DNA of 25,199 nucleotides from a virus. The stretch spans positions 1 to 25,199 of the IMG/VR virus record IMGVR_UViG_3300046532_000038. One strand, given 5' to 3'. The position numbers were made by a program, and so were the translations under genes. The notes beneath the pieces were generated by a model. It did not search any database. It saw only the letters and a list, made by a program, of their open reading frames with translations, and was not told where the DNA came from. This document shows, in pieces, positions 14,738 to 20,642 of this stretch (position 1 is its first letter; each line of letters begins with the position of its first letter).

Positions 14738-15649
14738 TTACGCTCCGATTGAACCGTAGACGCAGCGCGGATCTGAGAAACCGAAGCTGTAACGCTCACG
14801 GGCCTTAAACCGCATGTTGCCAGTATCAAAGTCGCCTTCCATGTTTGTGGATAGCGGAGTACGCTCAAAGTGGATCATTCCACGAGGAGCATCTGTCATA
14901 ACAAAGAACGCATCTGGATCAGTCAAGAAATCATTGACAGCGTAACCGCTAGGCAACATCCCCATTGAACGCAATGCGTTAGTGTCATTGTCCGCAGTAC
15001 CTGGACGAAGATTAGAAGCAAGAATCCGCTCTGCAATAAATTGCAACTGACGAGGGATAATCATCTTTGTACCACGAAGAGCAATTTTTAGACCACGCTC
15101 GTCAACAAAACCTGCGATATTGATCAAAGCATCTTCAAGAGATGTTTCATTCAAATCAGCAGCTACTGTTGGTTCGTTAGCAAACGTGCCACCGTTTGTA
15201 AGCGGGTGGTCAGTGGCGCAAAGTGCAACACCATCTCCACCAGCAGTCGCACCACCTGTGAACGCAGTGTTCAAGACATCAGCGGCTTTAACCTGCTTAG
15301 TGTGGGCCATTGAACGAGCCAAAGCTTTCGTGTAACGACTGCCAAGGCGGTCATACAAGTTGTCTTCGATTGCTTCCTCAGTGATTGAGAAAGCTAGTGC
15401 AATGGTTTCGTGGTTGTAACGAGCAGTGTATGCTTCGTTAGCATCGTCAAAGTTAATCGCAGAACCTTCCGATTTGGTCGGTGCTGCGCCGAACCCGGAT
15501 AGCATAACTTCCTCTTCAAACGCTCTGTCTGAAGATTCTGTTGTGTATATCTCGGCGTGTTGGTTTTCGTACTTGTCGTACTCCATACCAAACAGCGCGT
15601 TGAGGCCCGGTTCTAGCTCTTTCGCTAGTTGTGCGCGTGAAATAGCCAT
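14738..15649 (-). CDS. Major capsid protein, HK97 fold (303 aa)
   Basis: The length, place after the scaffold and decoration candidates, very strong ribosome site (TAAGGAGGT, 7 bases from the ATG) and following terminator all indicate the major head protein. The N-terminal arm (about 1-60) includes ALFGMEYDKYENQHAEIYTT. The conserved centre includes TARYNHETIALAFSITEEAI and a loop with ALCATDHPLTNGGTFANEP, a H-L-NGG loop seen in Mu gpT-like and related capsid proteins. The C-terminal A-domain includes RGTKMIIPRQLQFIAERIL, DPDAFFVMTDAPRGMIHFER and FKARERYSFGFSDPRCVYGS, the last being a usual capsid ending. No cleavable delta domain or fused decoration domain is obvious. The 303-residue length is typical for an HK97 shell without extra domains. 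Confidence 0.9.
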   Translation of the reverse strand: MAISRAQLAKELEPGLNALFGMEYDKYENQHAEIYTTESSDRAFEEEVMLSGFGAAPTKSEGSAINFDDANEAYTARYNHETIALAFSITEEAIEDNLYDRLGSRYTKALARSMAHTKQVKAADVLNTAFTGGATAGGDGVALCATDHPLTNGGTFANEPTVAADLNETSLEDALINIAGFVDERGLKIALRGTKMIIPRQLQFIAERILASNLRPGTADNDTNALRSMGMLPSGYAVNDFLTDPDAFFVMTDAPRGMIHFERTPLSTNMEGDFDTGNMRFKARERYSFGFSDPRCVYGSIGA

Positions 15650-15656
15650 TTTTTAG

Positions 15657-15665
15657 ACCTCCTTA
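15657..15665 (-). promoter_or_regulatory. Consensus ribosome-binding site of capsid gene, overlapping upstream stop
   Basis: On the minus strand TAAGGAGGT is fully complementary to the 16S rRNA 3' end and its first three bases are the TAA stop of the preceding gene. It is the strongest ribosome site I see in the window, as expected for the most abundant virion protein, and it couples capsid translation to that of the decoration candidate. Confidence 0.85.
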
Positions 15666-16298
15666 TACGCCAGTAGTCGATGGAGTTCCAGCAACAAGAG
15701 CACCGTTAGGTGAGTTGAAACTGTTATTCAATCGAACAATTAATGGAATACCCGCTGCGGCAAAGTCACTATTCTCTGGATCATCTTGGATACCCATGAT
15801 GCGCAGATGTAGTGCCGCAGTGGCGGCGATGGTGCTGACACCCAACTTAGCAGAAGAAATACCTGTGGTCGTTGAACCAGAAGTACCTGCTGCAAAGTTT
15901 GCGTTAATAAACACATGTGTCCGTGCAATTGTTTCGCTGGTAAGCGAAGCGTCTGAACAGACCACAAATGTGCTCATAGGGTTGTCATACACATGGGCTA
16001 CAACGGGATGGTTAGAATCCGCCCCAGAACCCGGCCAGTAGTTAGAAAAAATCTTCCCACCAGTGGTAGACGAAACGTATGAACAGCCCCAGAAAACACC
16101 TAGTAAACCTACCGTTCCCCCTGCTGCCGCGCCAACTATGTCAATAAAACCAGTTGCAAGCGGAATAACAGGAGACCCTTGATAGATCACGTTAGTGTTG
16201 CCAGAAGCAATTCGATACTCGGTCGTACCAGTGGTGTTCGCAGCCTGACCGACTACGCCAATCGGACGTAGTCCGAAAGCACCGTTACTGTTTGCCAT
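15663..16298 (-). CDS. Probable capsid decoration/cement protein (211 aa)
   Basis: The protein begins MANSNGAFGLRPIGVVGQAA and has TGTTEYRIASGNTNVIYQGS soon after. I recall this N-A-FG-RP-G opening followed by TEYRIASG and a GD/GSPV strand from proteins encoded just before the capsid gene in many pelagic phages. The rest is beta-rich: LLGVFWGCSYVSSTTGGKIF, a SNYWPGSG loop, VAHVYDNPMSTFVVCSD, and IMGIQDDPENSDFAAAG followed by IPLIVRLNNSF. It is 14 bases upstream of the capsid ATG and shares its stop with the capsid ribosome site, so the two are made in a fixed ratio. A head decoration or accessory shell protein is the best inference. Confidence 0.72.
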   Translation of the reverse strand: MANSNGAFGLRPIGVVGQAANTTGTTEYRIASGNTNVIYQGSPVIPLATGFIDIVGAAAGGTVGLLGVFWGCSYVSSTTGGKIFSNYWPGSGADSNHPVVAHVYDNPMSTFVVCSDASLTSETIARTHVFINANFAAGTSGSTTTGISSAKLGVSTIAATAALHLRIMGIQDDPENSDFAAAGIPLIVRLNNSFNSPNGALVAGTPSTTGV

Positions 16299-16316
16299 AA
16301 TAGCAATCCTTTATGG

Positions 16317-16781
16317 TTATTCGGGGTTTCTTTGAGAACCTCCGAAAGATACACGACTCCGCCGATCATTATGTATCGGCATAGAAGGATGTTGCTCCTT
16401 CATTAAATCCTGATCAACTGCAACCATTTGTTCGCGGGTTCGGCCCCCGTAATACTCGTTTCTTTCTCTGGCGGTTTCTTCAGGTATACGGCACAGCATT
16501 AGTCCACCTTGTCCGATCACTCCCTCATATCGACCTTCGTCAATAGTAGGTGCCTCATAGTCTGGATACTCGTCCTTACGAACAGGTTCCCATCCTTCAC
16601 GCAGCTTGGTGTTGACATTCATCTTGTCTTCCTCACCACGCATTGAGACTCGAATCCAACGATGCTGAAACCCTTCTGGGGCTTCTGGAGCATCAAGGCG
16701 ACTGGGCGGTGCCCATGGTTTTCTACGCGCTTCTTTATCGCGAGTGGTACTCTTACGAGAAGTTCTTACATCATCAGCCAT
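16317..16781 (-). CDS. Basic/acidic head-operon protein of unknown function (154 aa)
   Basis: I choose ATG at 16779-16781 (MADDVRTSRKSTTRDKEARR) because an AAGGA lies 9 bases upstream; a longer reading from 16817 would overlap the previous gene by 32 bases. After the basic N-terminus come RLDAPEAPEGFQHRWIRVSM, a WEPVRKDEYPDY segment and GVIGQGGLMLCRIPEETARE, with a Met/His-rich polar C-terminus. The W-R-VS-RG--D--N----L-EGWEPV block is one I recall from unnamed proteins between scaffold and capsid genes in marine phages. It might be a minor head protein or assembly factor. It lacks membrane or signal segments. Confidence 0.75.
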   Translation of the reverse strand: MADDVRTSRKSTTRDKEARRKPWAPPSRLDAPEAPEGFQHRWIRVSMRGEEDKMNVNTKLREGWEPVRKDEYPDYEAPTIDEGRYEGVIGQGGLMLCRIPEETARERNEYYGGRTREQMVAVDQDLMKEQHPSMPIHNDRRSRVSFGGSQRNPE

Positions 16782-16785
16782 ATTC

Positions 16786-17658
16786 TTAATCCTTTTTATA
16801 CTTAGCGTATTGTTCAAGAGGCACGTTTAGCTTTTTGGCTATTGCAACCTCTGAATGGGTTAACTTGACCGACCTGCGCCCTGGGGTTTTACTGCGGGAT
16901 GCGGAGTTACCAGCAGAAGCGACCTGGCTTCCTCCACCCGTTTTCTTTGCCGCAGAGAATTTATGAGGAAATTCCCTGCGTATACGTTTATTGACCTCAG
17001 TATAGTAGTCTTCTGTCCGCGGGTCAAATCCTTCTTCTTCTGTAAGTTGTTGATGTACCGTCAAAACAGCATTTGTCATAATCTTATCTTCACCAAACCA
17101 CTTGTTATTGTTCTTCCACCTAACCGCTCTCTCGTCAGGTTGCGGAGCCGCCTGCTGTTGCTGTTGCGGAGCCGCCTGCTGTTGCTGTTGCGGAGCCGCC
17201 TGCTGTTGCTGTTGCTGTCGCACTGGAACTTTAGCCTGCTGCTCTGCCCTAACTTTAGCCGTATTATATTGCTGCTGCTGCACTGCAATATTGGATAAGG
17301 CTTGTTGAGCTTCCAACATTTTATCCGTGTCACCAGCCTCATAAGCCTCTTTATACACACGTTTTGCACCATCTGTTTGCGACTGCAAGCGAGAACCATA
17401 CTCAGACAGGTATCCCGTGTCTAAAGCTTTTACCCTGCCTTTAAGCTTTTTGTTTTCTTCCCACAACTGTTTCGATATTCGTACAGCTTCGCCTTTGTCT
17501 CGTTCTTCTTGACGGTATTTTTCGGTTAATTTTTTAATACGAGACTGTACGCCTTTACTGTACGAGTCTAGTTCATTATCCGCAGATTCTTTTGTTTCTG
17601 CTTGTTCAGGCTCTTCAACAGAAATATCTTGTTGCTCTTCAGACATGTTTGACATCAT
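16786..17658 (-). CDS. Probable capsid assembly scaffolding protein with Gln/Ala/Pro repeats (290 aa)
   Basis: It is highly charged and helical, as scaffolds are: an acidic N-terminus (SEEQQDISVEEPEQAETKES), a coiled-coil-like stretch at about 35-75 (RIKKLTEKYRQEERDKGEAV) and a Gln-rich middle (about 125-172). The middle contains three exact copies of an eight-residue QQQQQAAP-type unit. The C-terminal third is basic, with KFSAAKKTGGGSQ and TPGRRSVKLTHSEVAIAKKL, and could bind the capsid protein. Gene order portal, scaffold, capsid is classical. The first two Met codons are adjacent; the second (17655) has better spacing from GGAG. The gene overlaps the GroES gene by 20 bases. No protease motif is visible. 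Scaffold is inferred from composition and order. Confidence 0.7.
   Translation of the reverse strand: MMSNMSEEQQDISVEEPEQAETKESADNELDSYSKGVQSRIKKLTEKYRQEERDKGEAVRISKQLWEENKKLKGRVKALDTGYLSEYGSRLQSQTDGAKRVYKEAYEAGDTDKMLEAQQALSNIAVQQQQYNTAKVRAEQQAKVPVRQQQQQQAAPQQQQQAAPQQQQQAAPQPDERAVRWKNNNKWFGEDKIMTNAVLTVHQQLTEEEGFDPRTEDYYTEVNKRIRREFPHKFSAAKKTGGGSQVASAGNSASRSKTPGRRSVKLTHSEVAIAKKLNVPLEQYAKYKKD
17141..17212. repeat. Three perfect 24-base tandem repeats in scaffold gene
   Basis: Copies at 17141-17164, 17165-17188 and 17189-17212 are identical and encode eight-residue Gln5-Ala2-Pro units on the minus strand. Flanking CTGTTG runs extend the Gln tract. The identical copies point to recent slippage-type expansion; each copy keeps the frame, so linker length can change without breaking the protein. 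Confidence 0.95.
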
Positions 17659-18127
17659 CAGGCTCCATTATTGTAGCTATCACCTCATCATCATTGATTA
17701 TGCGGACTTCCCCGCCATCAATCTTAAACCTGGACCCAGAGTAACGACCAATGCATACCCACTGGCCCTCCTTGCACCATGGCTCATCATCATCTCCAAA
17801 CTTACTAGGATCTTTATAAGCTAATGGTCCTAGCTTCATCACGTATGCCACAACCGTAGCAACCGACTCACGCTCTCGAACTTCGTCAGGAATGTATAAA
17901 CCACTCGATGTTTTAGCTTTACCTTGATAGGGCATAACTAAAATCCGCCAACCTGTCGGCTGCGGCAGTCTTTCGAGTAGCGGTTTGTCTAAGAGGGACG
18001 GGTCTAGTACCCGTTCTTTAGCGTCAACATATGCGCTTTCCAAAGCTTCAGTTTCTGCTTTTGCAGGGAACTTATCTTTGTTTACTTTCTGCGCAACGTG
18101 TTCAGGAAGATATAAGGTCTTCGACAT
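17639..18127 (-). CDS. groES: Phage GroES-type co-chaperonin (162 aa)
   Basis: Residues 59-155 align by eye with GroES: GWRILVMPYQG matches the first strand, SSGLYIPDEVRE (75-86) the mobile loop with GLYI in place of the GroEL-binding GIVL, TVVAYVMKLGP the VLAVG strand, KEGQWVCIGRYSG the VGDIVIF strand, and FKIDGGEVRIINDDEVIATI the C-terminal IDNEEVLIMSESDILAIV. The roof hairpin is enlarged (about 101-117, PLAYKDPSKFGDDDEPW), and there is a 58-residue N-terminal extension absent from cellular GroES (about 97 aa). T4 gp31 and RB49 CocO are phage GroES analogues needed to fold the capsid protein with host GroEL, also with enlarged loops. The gene overlaps the scaffold gene and lies three genes upstream of the capsid gene, which supports the same task here. 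Confidence 0.88.
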   Translation of the reverse strand: MSKTLYLPEHVAQKVNKDKFPAKAETEALESAYVDAKERVLDPSLLDKPLLERLPQPTGWRILVMPYQGKAKTSSGLYIPDEVRERESVATVVAYVMKLGPLAYKDPSKFGDDDEPWCKEGQWVCIGRYSGSRFKIDGGEVRIINDDEVIATIMEPDDVKHV

Positions 18128-18314
18128 CGTCTACGTTTCTCTCCAGCGAGGACTTGATTTCTTCACGAGCGAAAGAGAGTCCTCGTATCTCTCCCACCGA
18201 CATTTTGTACTGCTCCCAATCTTTGACAGCACCACTTGCAAGAGCAGCGGAAAGGTCTTTTTCCCGCTCCTCAAGTTTCTTATACATGTACTTTGCCCAA
18301 TCGACAACGTCCAT
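18102..18314 (-). CDS. Small helical acidic protein upstream of GroES (70 aa)
   Basis: Function not recognised. The sequence reads MDVVDWAKYMYKKLEEREKD, then LSAALASGAVKDWEQYKMSV, GEIRGLSFAREEIKSSLERN and an acidic end. The W-KY-YKKL-EREKDL-AALASGAV-DWE-YK--VGEIRGLS pattern is one I recall as a conserved unnamed family in pelagic phages. It is all-helical with no cysteine or membrane segment, and ends 26 bases inside the GroES reading frame, so translation is probably coupled. Its ribosome site (GGGGAC) is weak. It might assist head assembly alongside GroES, or be unrelated. Confidence 0.75.
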   Translation of the reverse strand: MDVVDWAKYMYKKLEEREKDLSAALASGAVKDWEQYKMSVGEIRGLSFAREEIKSSLERNVDDVEDLISS

Positions 18315-18330
18315 TACATATAGTCCCCAA

Positions 18331-18540
18331 TTAGTATGTTTTTCCTCTGGTCTTGCTATCTCTTACGTCACCTGCGCGGACTTCACCACCATGCTTCATA
18401 CCACCTGCTCGAAGAAGATCGTTTCTAGAAACCTTTCCGCTACTAGGTAACATAACAGAACCGCCGTTCATCATACCTTTAGACTTTTTCTTCTTAGGTC
18501 TTCCAGCTTTACTTCCATACGTTCCCGGTCCTTGTGGCAT
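18331..18540 (-). CDS. Small Gly/Lys-rich basic protein (69 aa)
   Basis: The ATG follows the endolysin TAG with no spacing. The sequence opens MPQGPGTYGSKAGRPKKKKS, then a Met/Gly segment, LPSSGKVSRNDLLRAGGMKH and GGEVRAGDVRDSKTRGKTY. It is strongly basic and probably unstructured at the N-terminus. I recall similar MPQG-GTYG--GRPKKKK proteins in marine phages, function unknown. DNA binding or packing inside the head is one possibility given the charge; a role in lysis is another given the neighbour. Neither is shown. Confidence 0.72.
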   Translation of the reverse strand: MPQGPGTYGSKAGRPKKKKSKGMMNGGSVMLPSSGKVSRNDLLRAGGMKHGGEVRAGDVRDSKTRGKTY

Positions 18541-19038
18541 CTAGCCCTCCATCAATTCAAAATGTGGAGCGTCAATAAAAGGTCTGCGCCCCTGAGACCG
18601 TCTTAAATCTACATAGTAGTTCATAGCATCTTCCGCCGTACCTGAATAGACCACATCCTCGTTTTCGTAAGTATGAGTTGCGCCGTTCCATGCACTAAAG
18701 TCATCTATATGCCATGCCGCTCCCCAACGAAGCTTAACTCCAAGTTCTTTGGCAGCAGACTTCATAGCATCAGCTATTTCATCGTACAAATTCAACTCCC
18801 AACGGCCTCCGTCAATATATGCCATTAAATCAACGGCATAGCCCCCAAGATGCTTCGATTTCATCGTTTGTGAAGCTCCCTTGGCGACTAACGCCTCCTG
18901 CTCCTTTTTAGTGCGAAGACCGCAAATCACACTGAAATCCTGAGAAGTCTGTCCAATAGCCGCATGAACAACAGCCTGCATACGCTCGTCCACACCCTCA
19001 AGTTTCTCTTTACTTTTATTCCCAAGTTTATACGTCAT
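18541..19038 (-). CDS. Endolysin, peptidase M15 (L-Ala-D-Glu type) (165 aa)
   Basis: The zinc-peptidase signature of M15/VanY-like enzymes is complete: SKHLGGYAVDLMAY places His63 and Asp70 in the HxxxxxxD metal site, and DAPHFEL gives the second ligand His159. FSVICGLRTKKEQEALVAKG before it matches the usual SG-RT-EEQ-AL entrance region. Between them is a WGAAWHIDDFSAWNGA loop. M15 endolysins such as the T5 lysin cut the peptide stem of peptidoglycan at cell lysis. It lacks a signal peptide, so export depends on a holin; a GTA-type holin is two genes upstream. The start overlaps the 51-aa gene's stop (ATGA). Confidence 0.88.
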   Translation of the reverse strand: MTYKLGNKSKEKLEGVDERMQAVVHAAIGQTSQDFSVICGLRTKKEQEALVAKGASQTMKSKHLGGYAVDLMAYIDGGRWELNLYDEIADAMKSAAKELGVKLRWGAAWHIDDFSAWNGATHTYENEDVVYSGTAEDAMNYYVDLRRSQGRRPFIDAPHFELMEG

Positions 19039-19190
19039 TGTTCGACCTTTTTCAGACCATTCGATTTATTTTTTTCACGAGGCTCTCTAAAACCTACGCC
19101 TTCATCCAAGCAAAAACTTTCCTGTTCTTTTTCTATGCGTTCCGCATTACGATCCATTTCTTCAATCTGCATCTGTTTCATCGCACCCAT
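19035..19190 (-). CDS. Short charged protein in lysis block (51 aa)
   Basis: This reading frame is shorter than usual ORF cut-offs but well supported. It starts at ATG 19188-19190, has a TAGGAGAG ribosome site 6 bases upstream whose TAG is the holin stop, and ends with a TGA that overlaps the endolysin ATG by four bases (ATGA). The product begins MGAMKQMQIEEMDRNAERIE, continues KEQESFCLDEGVGFREPREK and ends NKSNGLKKVEQ. It is highly charged and helical at the N-terminus, with one Cys and no membrane segment, so it is not a spanin or holin by itself. Perhaps it tunes lysis or is a translational coupler. It fills an otherwise empty gap between holin and endolysin. Confidence 0.8.
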   Translation of the reverse strand: MGAMKQMQIEEMDRNAERIEKEQESFCLDEGVGFREPREKNKSNGLKKVEQ

Positions 19191-19201
19191 ATTCTTCTCT
19201 C

Positions 19202-19660
19202 CTATTGTTTAACTTTCATGTATTTAGAAATTGCTCTGCCACCAAACCAGAAACTCATAATCGCTGCAAAAAGTCCTGCGGTTTGATCATCCCAAATAAG
19301 GGACAACGATCTACCTAAGTCGTTACCTGAGTTCATCAGAGCAACAATCGCCGTTATCTTGATGGCAATGAAAAGCCCAAAAAAAACATAAGTGACGATA
19401 GGCCGGACACTACCTCGTAGTGCGTTGATAAAGCCTCCAGCGTCCATGCTATCATGTTTATACAACCCCTCTGTCTCTTTAATCTCCGCCTGCTTATCCA
19501 TGATGTTAAGCTGCAATTCACTGCGCTTGGTCATCAACTCCATCTCAAGCTGCATAGACTCCAATTTGTGCTTGTGATCCTGGCCCGCTCTGAAAAAGTT
19601 TAGTACTTCGGGAAGAAAAGAAGTCCCAAATCCCAATAAACTTCCAAGTAATGTAATCAT
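19202..19660 (-). CDS. Holin of the three-TM gene-transfer-agent family (152 aa)
   Basis: The N-terminal hydrophobic segment (MITLLGSLLGFGTSFLPEVL) is followed by a charged helix with HKHKLESMQLEMELMTKRSE (about 29-65). Two more membrane segments are at about 88-108 (IVTYVFFGLFIAIKITAIVA) and 127-141 (AGLFAAIMSFWFGGR). The LRGSVRPIVTY motif before TM2 and the W-----IMSFWFGGR ending are features of the GTA_holin_3TM family, known from alphaproteobacterial gene transfer agents and phages. It should make membrane lesions that release the endolysin. A strong AAGGAG site precedes the ATG. Membership of this family is a confident recall; actual holin function in this phage is inferred. Confidence 0.8.
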   Translation of the reverse strand: MITLLGSLLGFGTSFLPEVLNFFRAGQDHKHKLESMQLEMELMTKRSELQLNIMDKQAEIKETEGLYKHDSMDAGGFINALRGSVRPIVTYVFFGLFIAIKITAIVALMNSGNDLGRSLSLIWDDQTAGLFAAIMSFWFGGRAISKYMKVKQ

Positions 19661-19672
19661 TTCTTTCTCCTT

Positions 19673-19912
19673 CTAGTCCCAGAACTTTGTTTTTAGTGGA
19701 ACGAATTGGGGGAGGCACTTGGCTTGGGTGAGGCTTTCTTTGTTCTCGTAAAAAACCCTGTTACCCACAAAAGTGCTGTTCGCAGTTTTCTCAATAGCCG
19801 TTGCAAACTGCTCACAACGGTAGATGTCACGAAAGACAGCCAACCCATTACCCATGTCATAAGTCTGCCCACTAACCGTAACGGTGAGGACAAAAGCCAG
19901 TATTGTTTCCAT
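19673..19912 (-). CDS. Small probably exported protein with two cysteines (79 aa)
   Basis: I choose the ATG at 19910-19912 (METILAFVLTVTVSGQTYDM), which follows the upstream stop by one base. The N-terminus is a short hydrophobic stretch resembling an uncharged signal or signal anchor. The body holds RCEQFATAIEK with Cys33, an FVGNRVFYENK strand and AKCLPQF with Cys66, so a disulfide is possible outside the cytoplasm. I recall a METIL-VLTVTV-GQT family of short proteins from pelagic phages. A different frame with ATG at 19917 overlaps the previous stop (ATGA) but gives an atypical basic sequence, so I reject it. A longer in-frame start at 20002 would run inside the upstream gene. Position in the lysis block suggests an envelope function, unproven. 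Confidence 0.75.
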   Translation of the reverse strand: METILAFVLTVTVSGQTYDMGNGLAVFRDIYRCEQFATAIEKTANSTFVGNRVFYENKESLTQAKCLPQFVPLKTKFWD

Positions 19913-19913
19913 T

Positions 19914-20150
19914 TCATTTGTCTGATGCCTTGCCTGCTTCAGGGGGCGTGGGAGAGCTTGACTCCTTACCCATCCATATACCAAAGCACCCTGTAAGAGC
20001 ACCCATGCAAACGCTGACTAAACCGCTCTGAGCGATTGAGGGGTCAGGAAGCCCCATAAACCAGTGAACAGCCTGATACGTGAGCACAGTTACCGCCAGC
20101 ATCATAAGACGAGGCAGAACCTTCCATTCATCTAAACTCGTTGCTGCCAT
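19914..20150 (-). CDS. Small two-TM membrane protein, candidate holin/antiholin (78 aa)
   Basis: After MAATSLDEWKVLPR two hydrophobic segments are visible: about 15-33 (LMMLAVTVLTYQAVHWFMG) and about 40-60 (AQSGLVSVCMGALTGCFGIW), with a polar DPSI turn between and a charged, Pro-rich C-terminus (KESSSPTPPEAGKASDK). Size, two TMs and a hydrophilic tail fit a class II-like holin or an antiholin, and a GTA-type holin is encoded two genes downstream. The TV-T-QA--WFM-LPDPS---A-LVS--MGA--G-FGIWM pattern is one I recall from many marine phages, usually unnamed. Both topology and role are inferred. Confidence 0.72.
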   Translation of the reverse strand: MAATSLDEWKVLPRLMMLAVTVLTYQAVHWFMGLPDPSIAQSGLVSVCMGALTGCFGIWMGKESSSPTPPEAGKASDK

Positions 20151-20159
20151 GCTTCACCT

Positions 20160-20621
20160 TTACCATGTCATTAGCCAAACAAGGCCAAATAAACCACCAA
20201 CTAGCATAAAAAACAAGGTAATTCCAGCCGTCCATTCTTTGATACTCTGAACCATCTCTAACCTACGATACTCGTTGTCACGCTTTTGAACACGGATTTC
20301 TGCTTCTATGCGGAGTAATTCTTCCCAATGAGACGGGCCATACATAACCGATATGTAGTCTTTTAGTTCAGCCCTCATGGCATCGCGTTTTTTCTTGGCT
20401 GCAAATATCTCCATTGCTTGCGACTCTACGCCGCCACCTAAGATTTGGAACACGGAGGGGTTTTGGTTTCTTTTGTCGCAGAAATCTAGGTCTGACATAG
20501 CGCCTGCCCAACGACCCAAATCGGTAGCCATGCCCTCCAGATCCCTCCCTACTTGCATTCCTTTTTTTAATGCGGAAAATGCACTTGAGGCGATTGCGAT
20601 TGCAGAAACGGGATCAATCAT
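20160..20621 (-). CDS. Membrane-anchored helical protein of unknown function (153 aa)
   Basis: An AAAGG site lies upstream of the ATG at 20619-20621. The N-terminus (MIDPVSAIAIASSAFSALKK) is an amphipathic Ala-rich helix. The middle (about 70-125) is a long charged helix with MYGPSHWEELLRIEAEIRVQ. The C-terminus is a single membrane segment (about 131-151: TAGITLFFMLVGGLFGLVWL). It therefore probably sits in the inner membrane with its bulk in the cytoplasm, or the reverse. The PVSAI----SAF-A-KKG opening and the MYGP-HW helix are familiar to me from pelagic phages, unnamed. First gene of the membrane/lysis block after the portal. It might be a spanin-like or lysis-regulating factor; no direct evidence. 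Confidence 0.75.
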   Translation of the reverse strand: MIDPVSAIAIASSAFSALKKGMQVGRDLEGMATDLGRWAGAMSDLDFCDKRNQNPSVFQILGGGVESQAMEIFAAKKKRDAMRAELKDYISVMYGPSHWEELLRIEAEIRVQKRDNEYRRLEMVQSIKEWTAGITLFFMLVGGLFGLVWLMTW

Positions 20622-20642
20622 GGCAACACGCCTTTAAGATGT

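Noticed and set aside
17102-17308. Plus-strand 68-aa frame with runs of cysteines (GAACCCCC)
   Set aside because: It is the antisense reading of CAG-type Gln repeats in the scaffold gene, with no start context or operon support.
19693-19917. Minus-strand 74-aa frame starting MKWKQYW with an ATGA overlap to the upstream gene
   Set aside because: It overlaps the METILAF gene in another frame; composition (Trp/Leu/Arg/Ser-rich) is typical of a shadow frame, whereas the other frame has a sensible signal-like N-terminus, spaced cysteines and a recalled family pattern.
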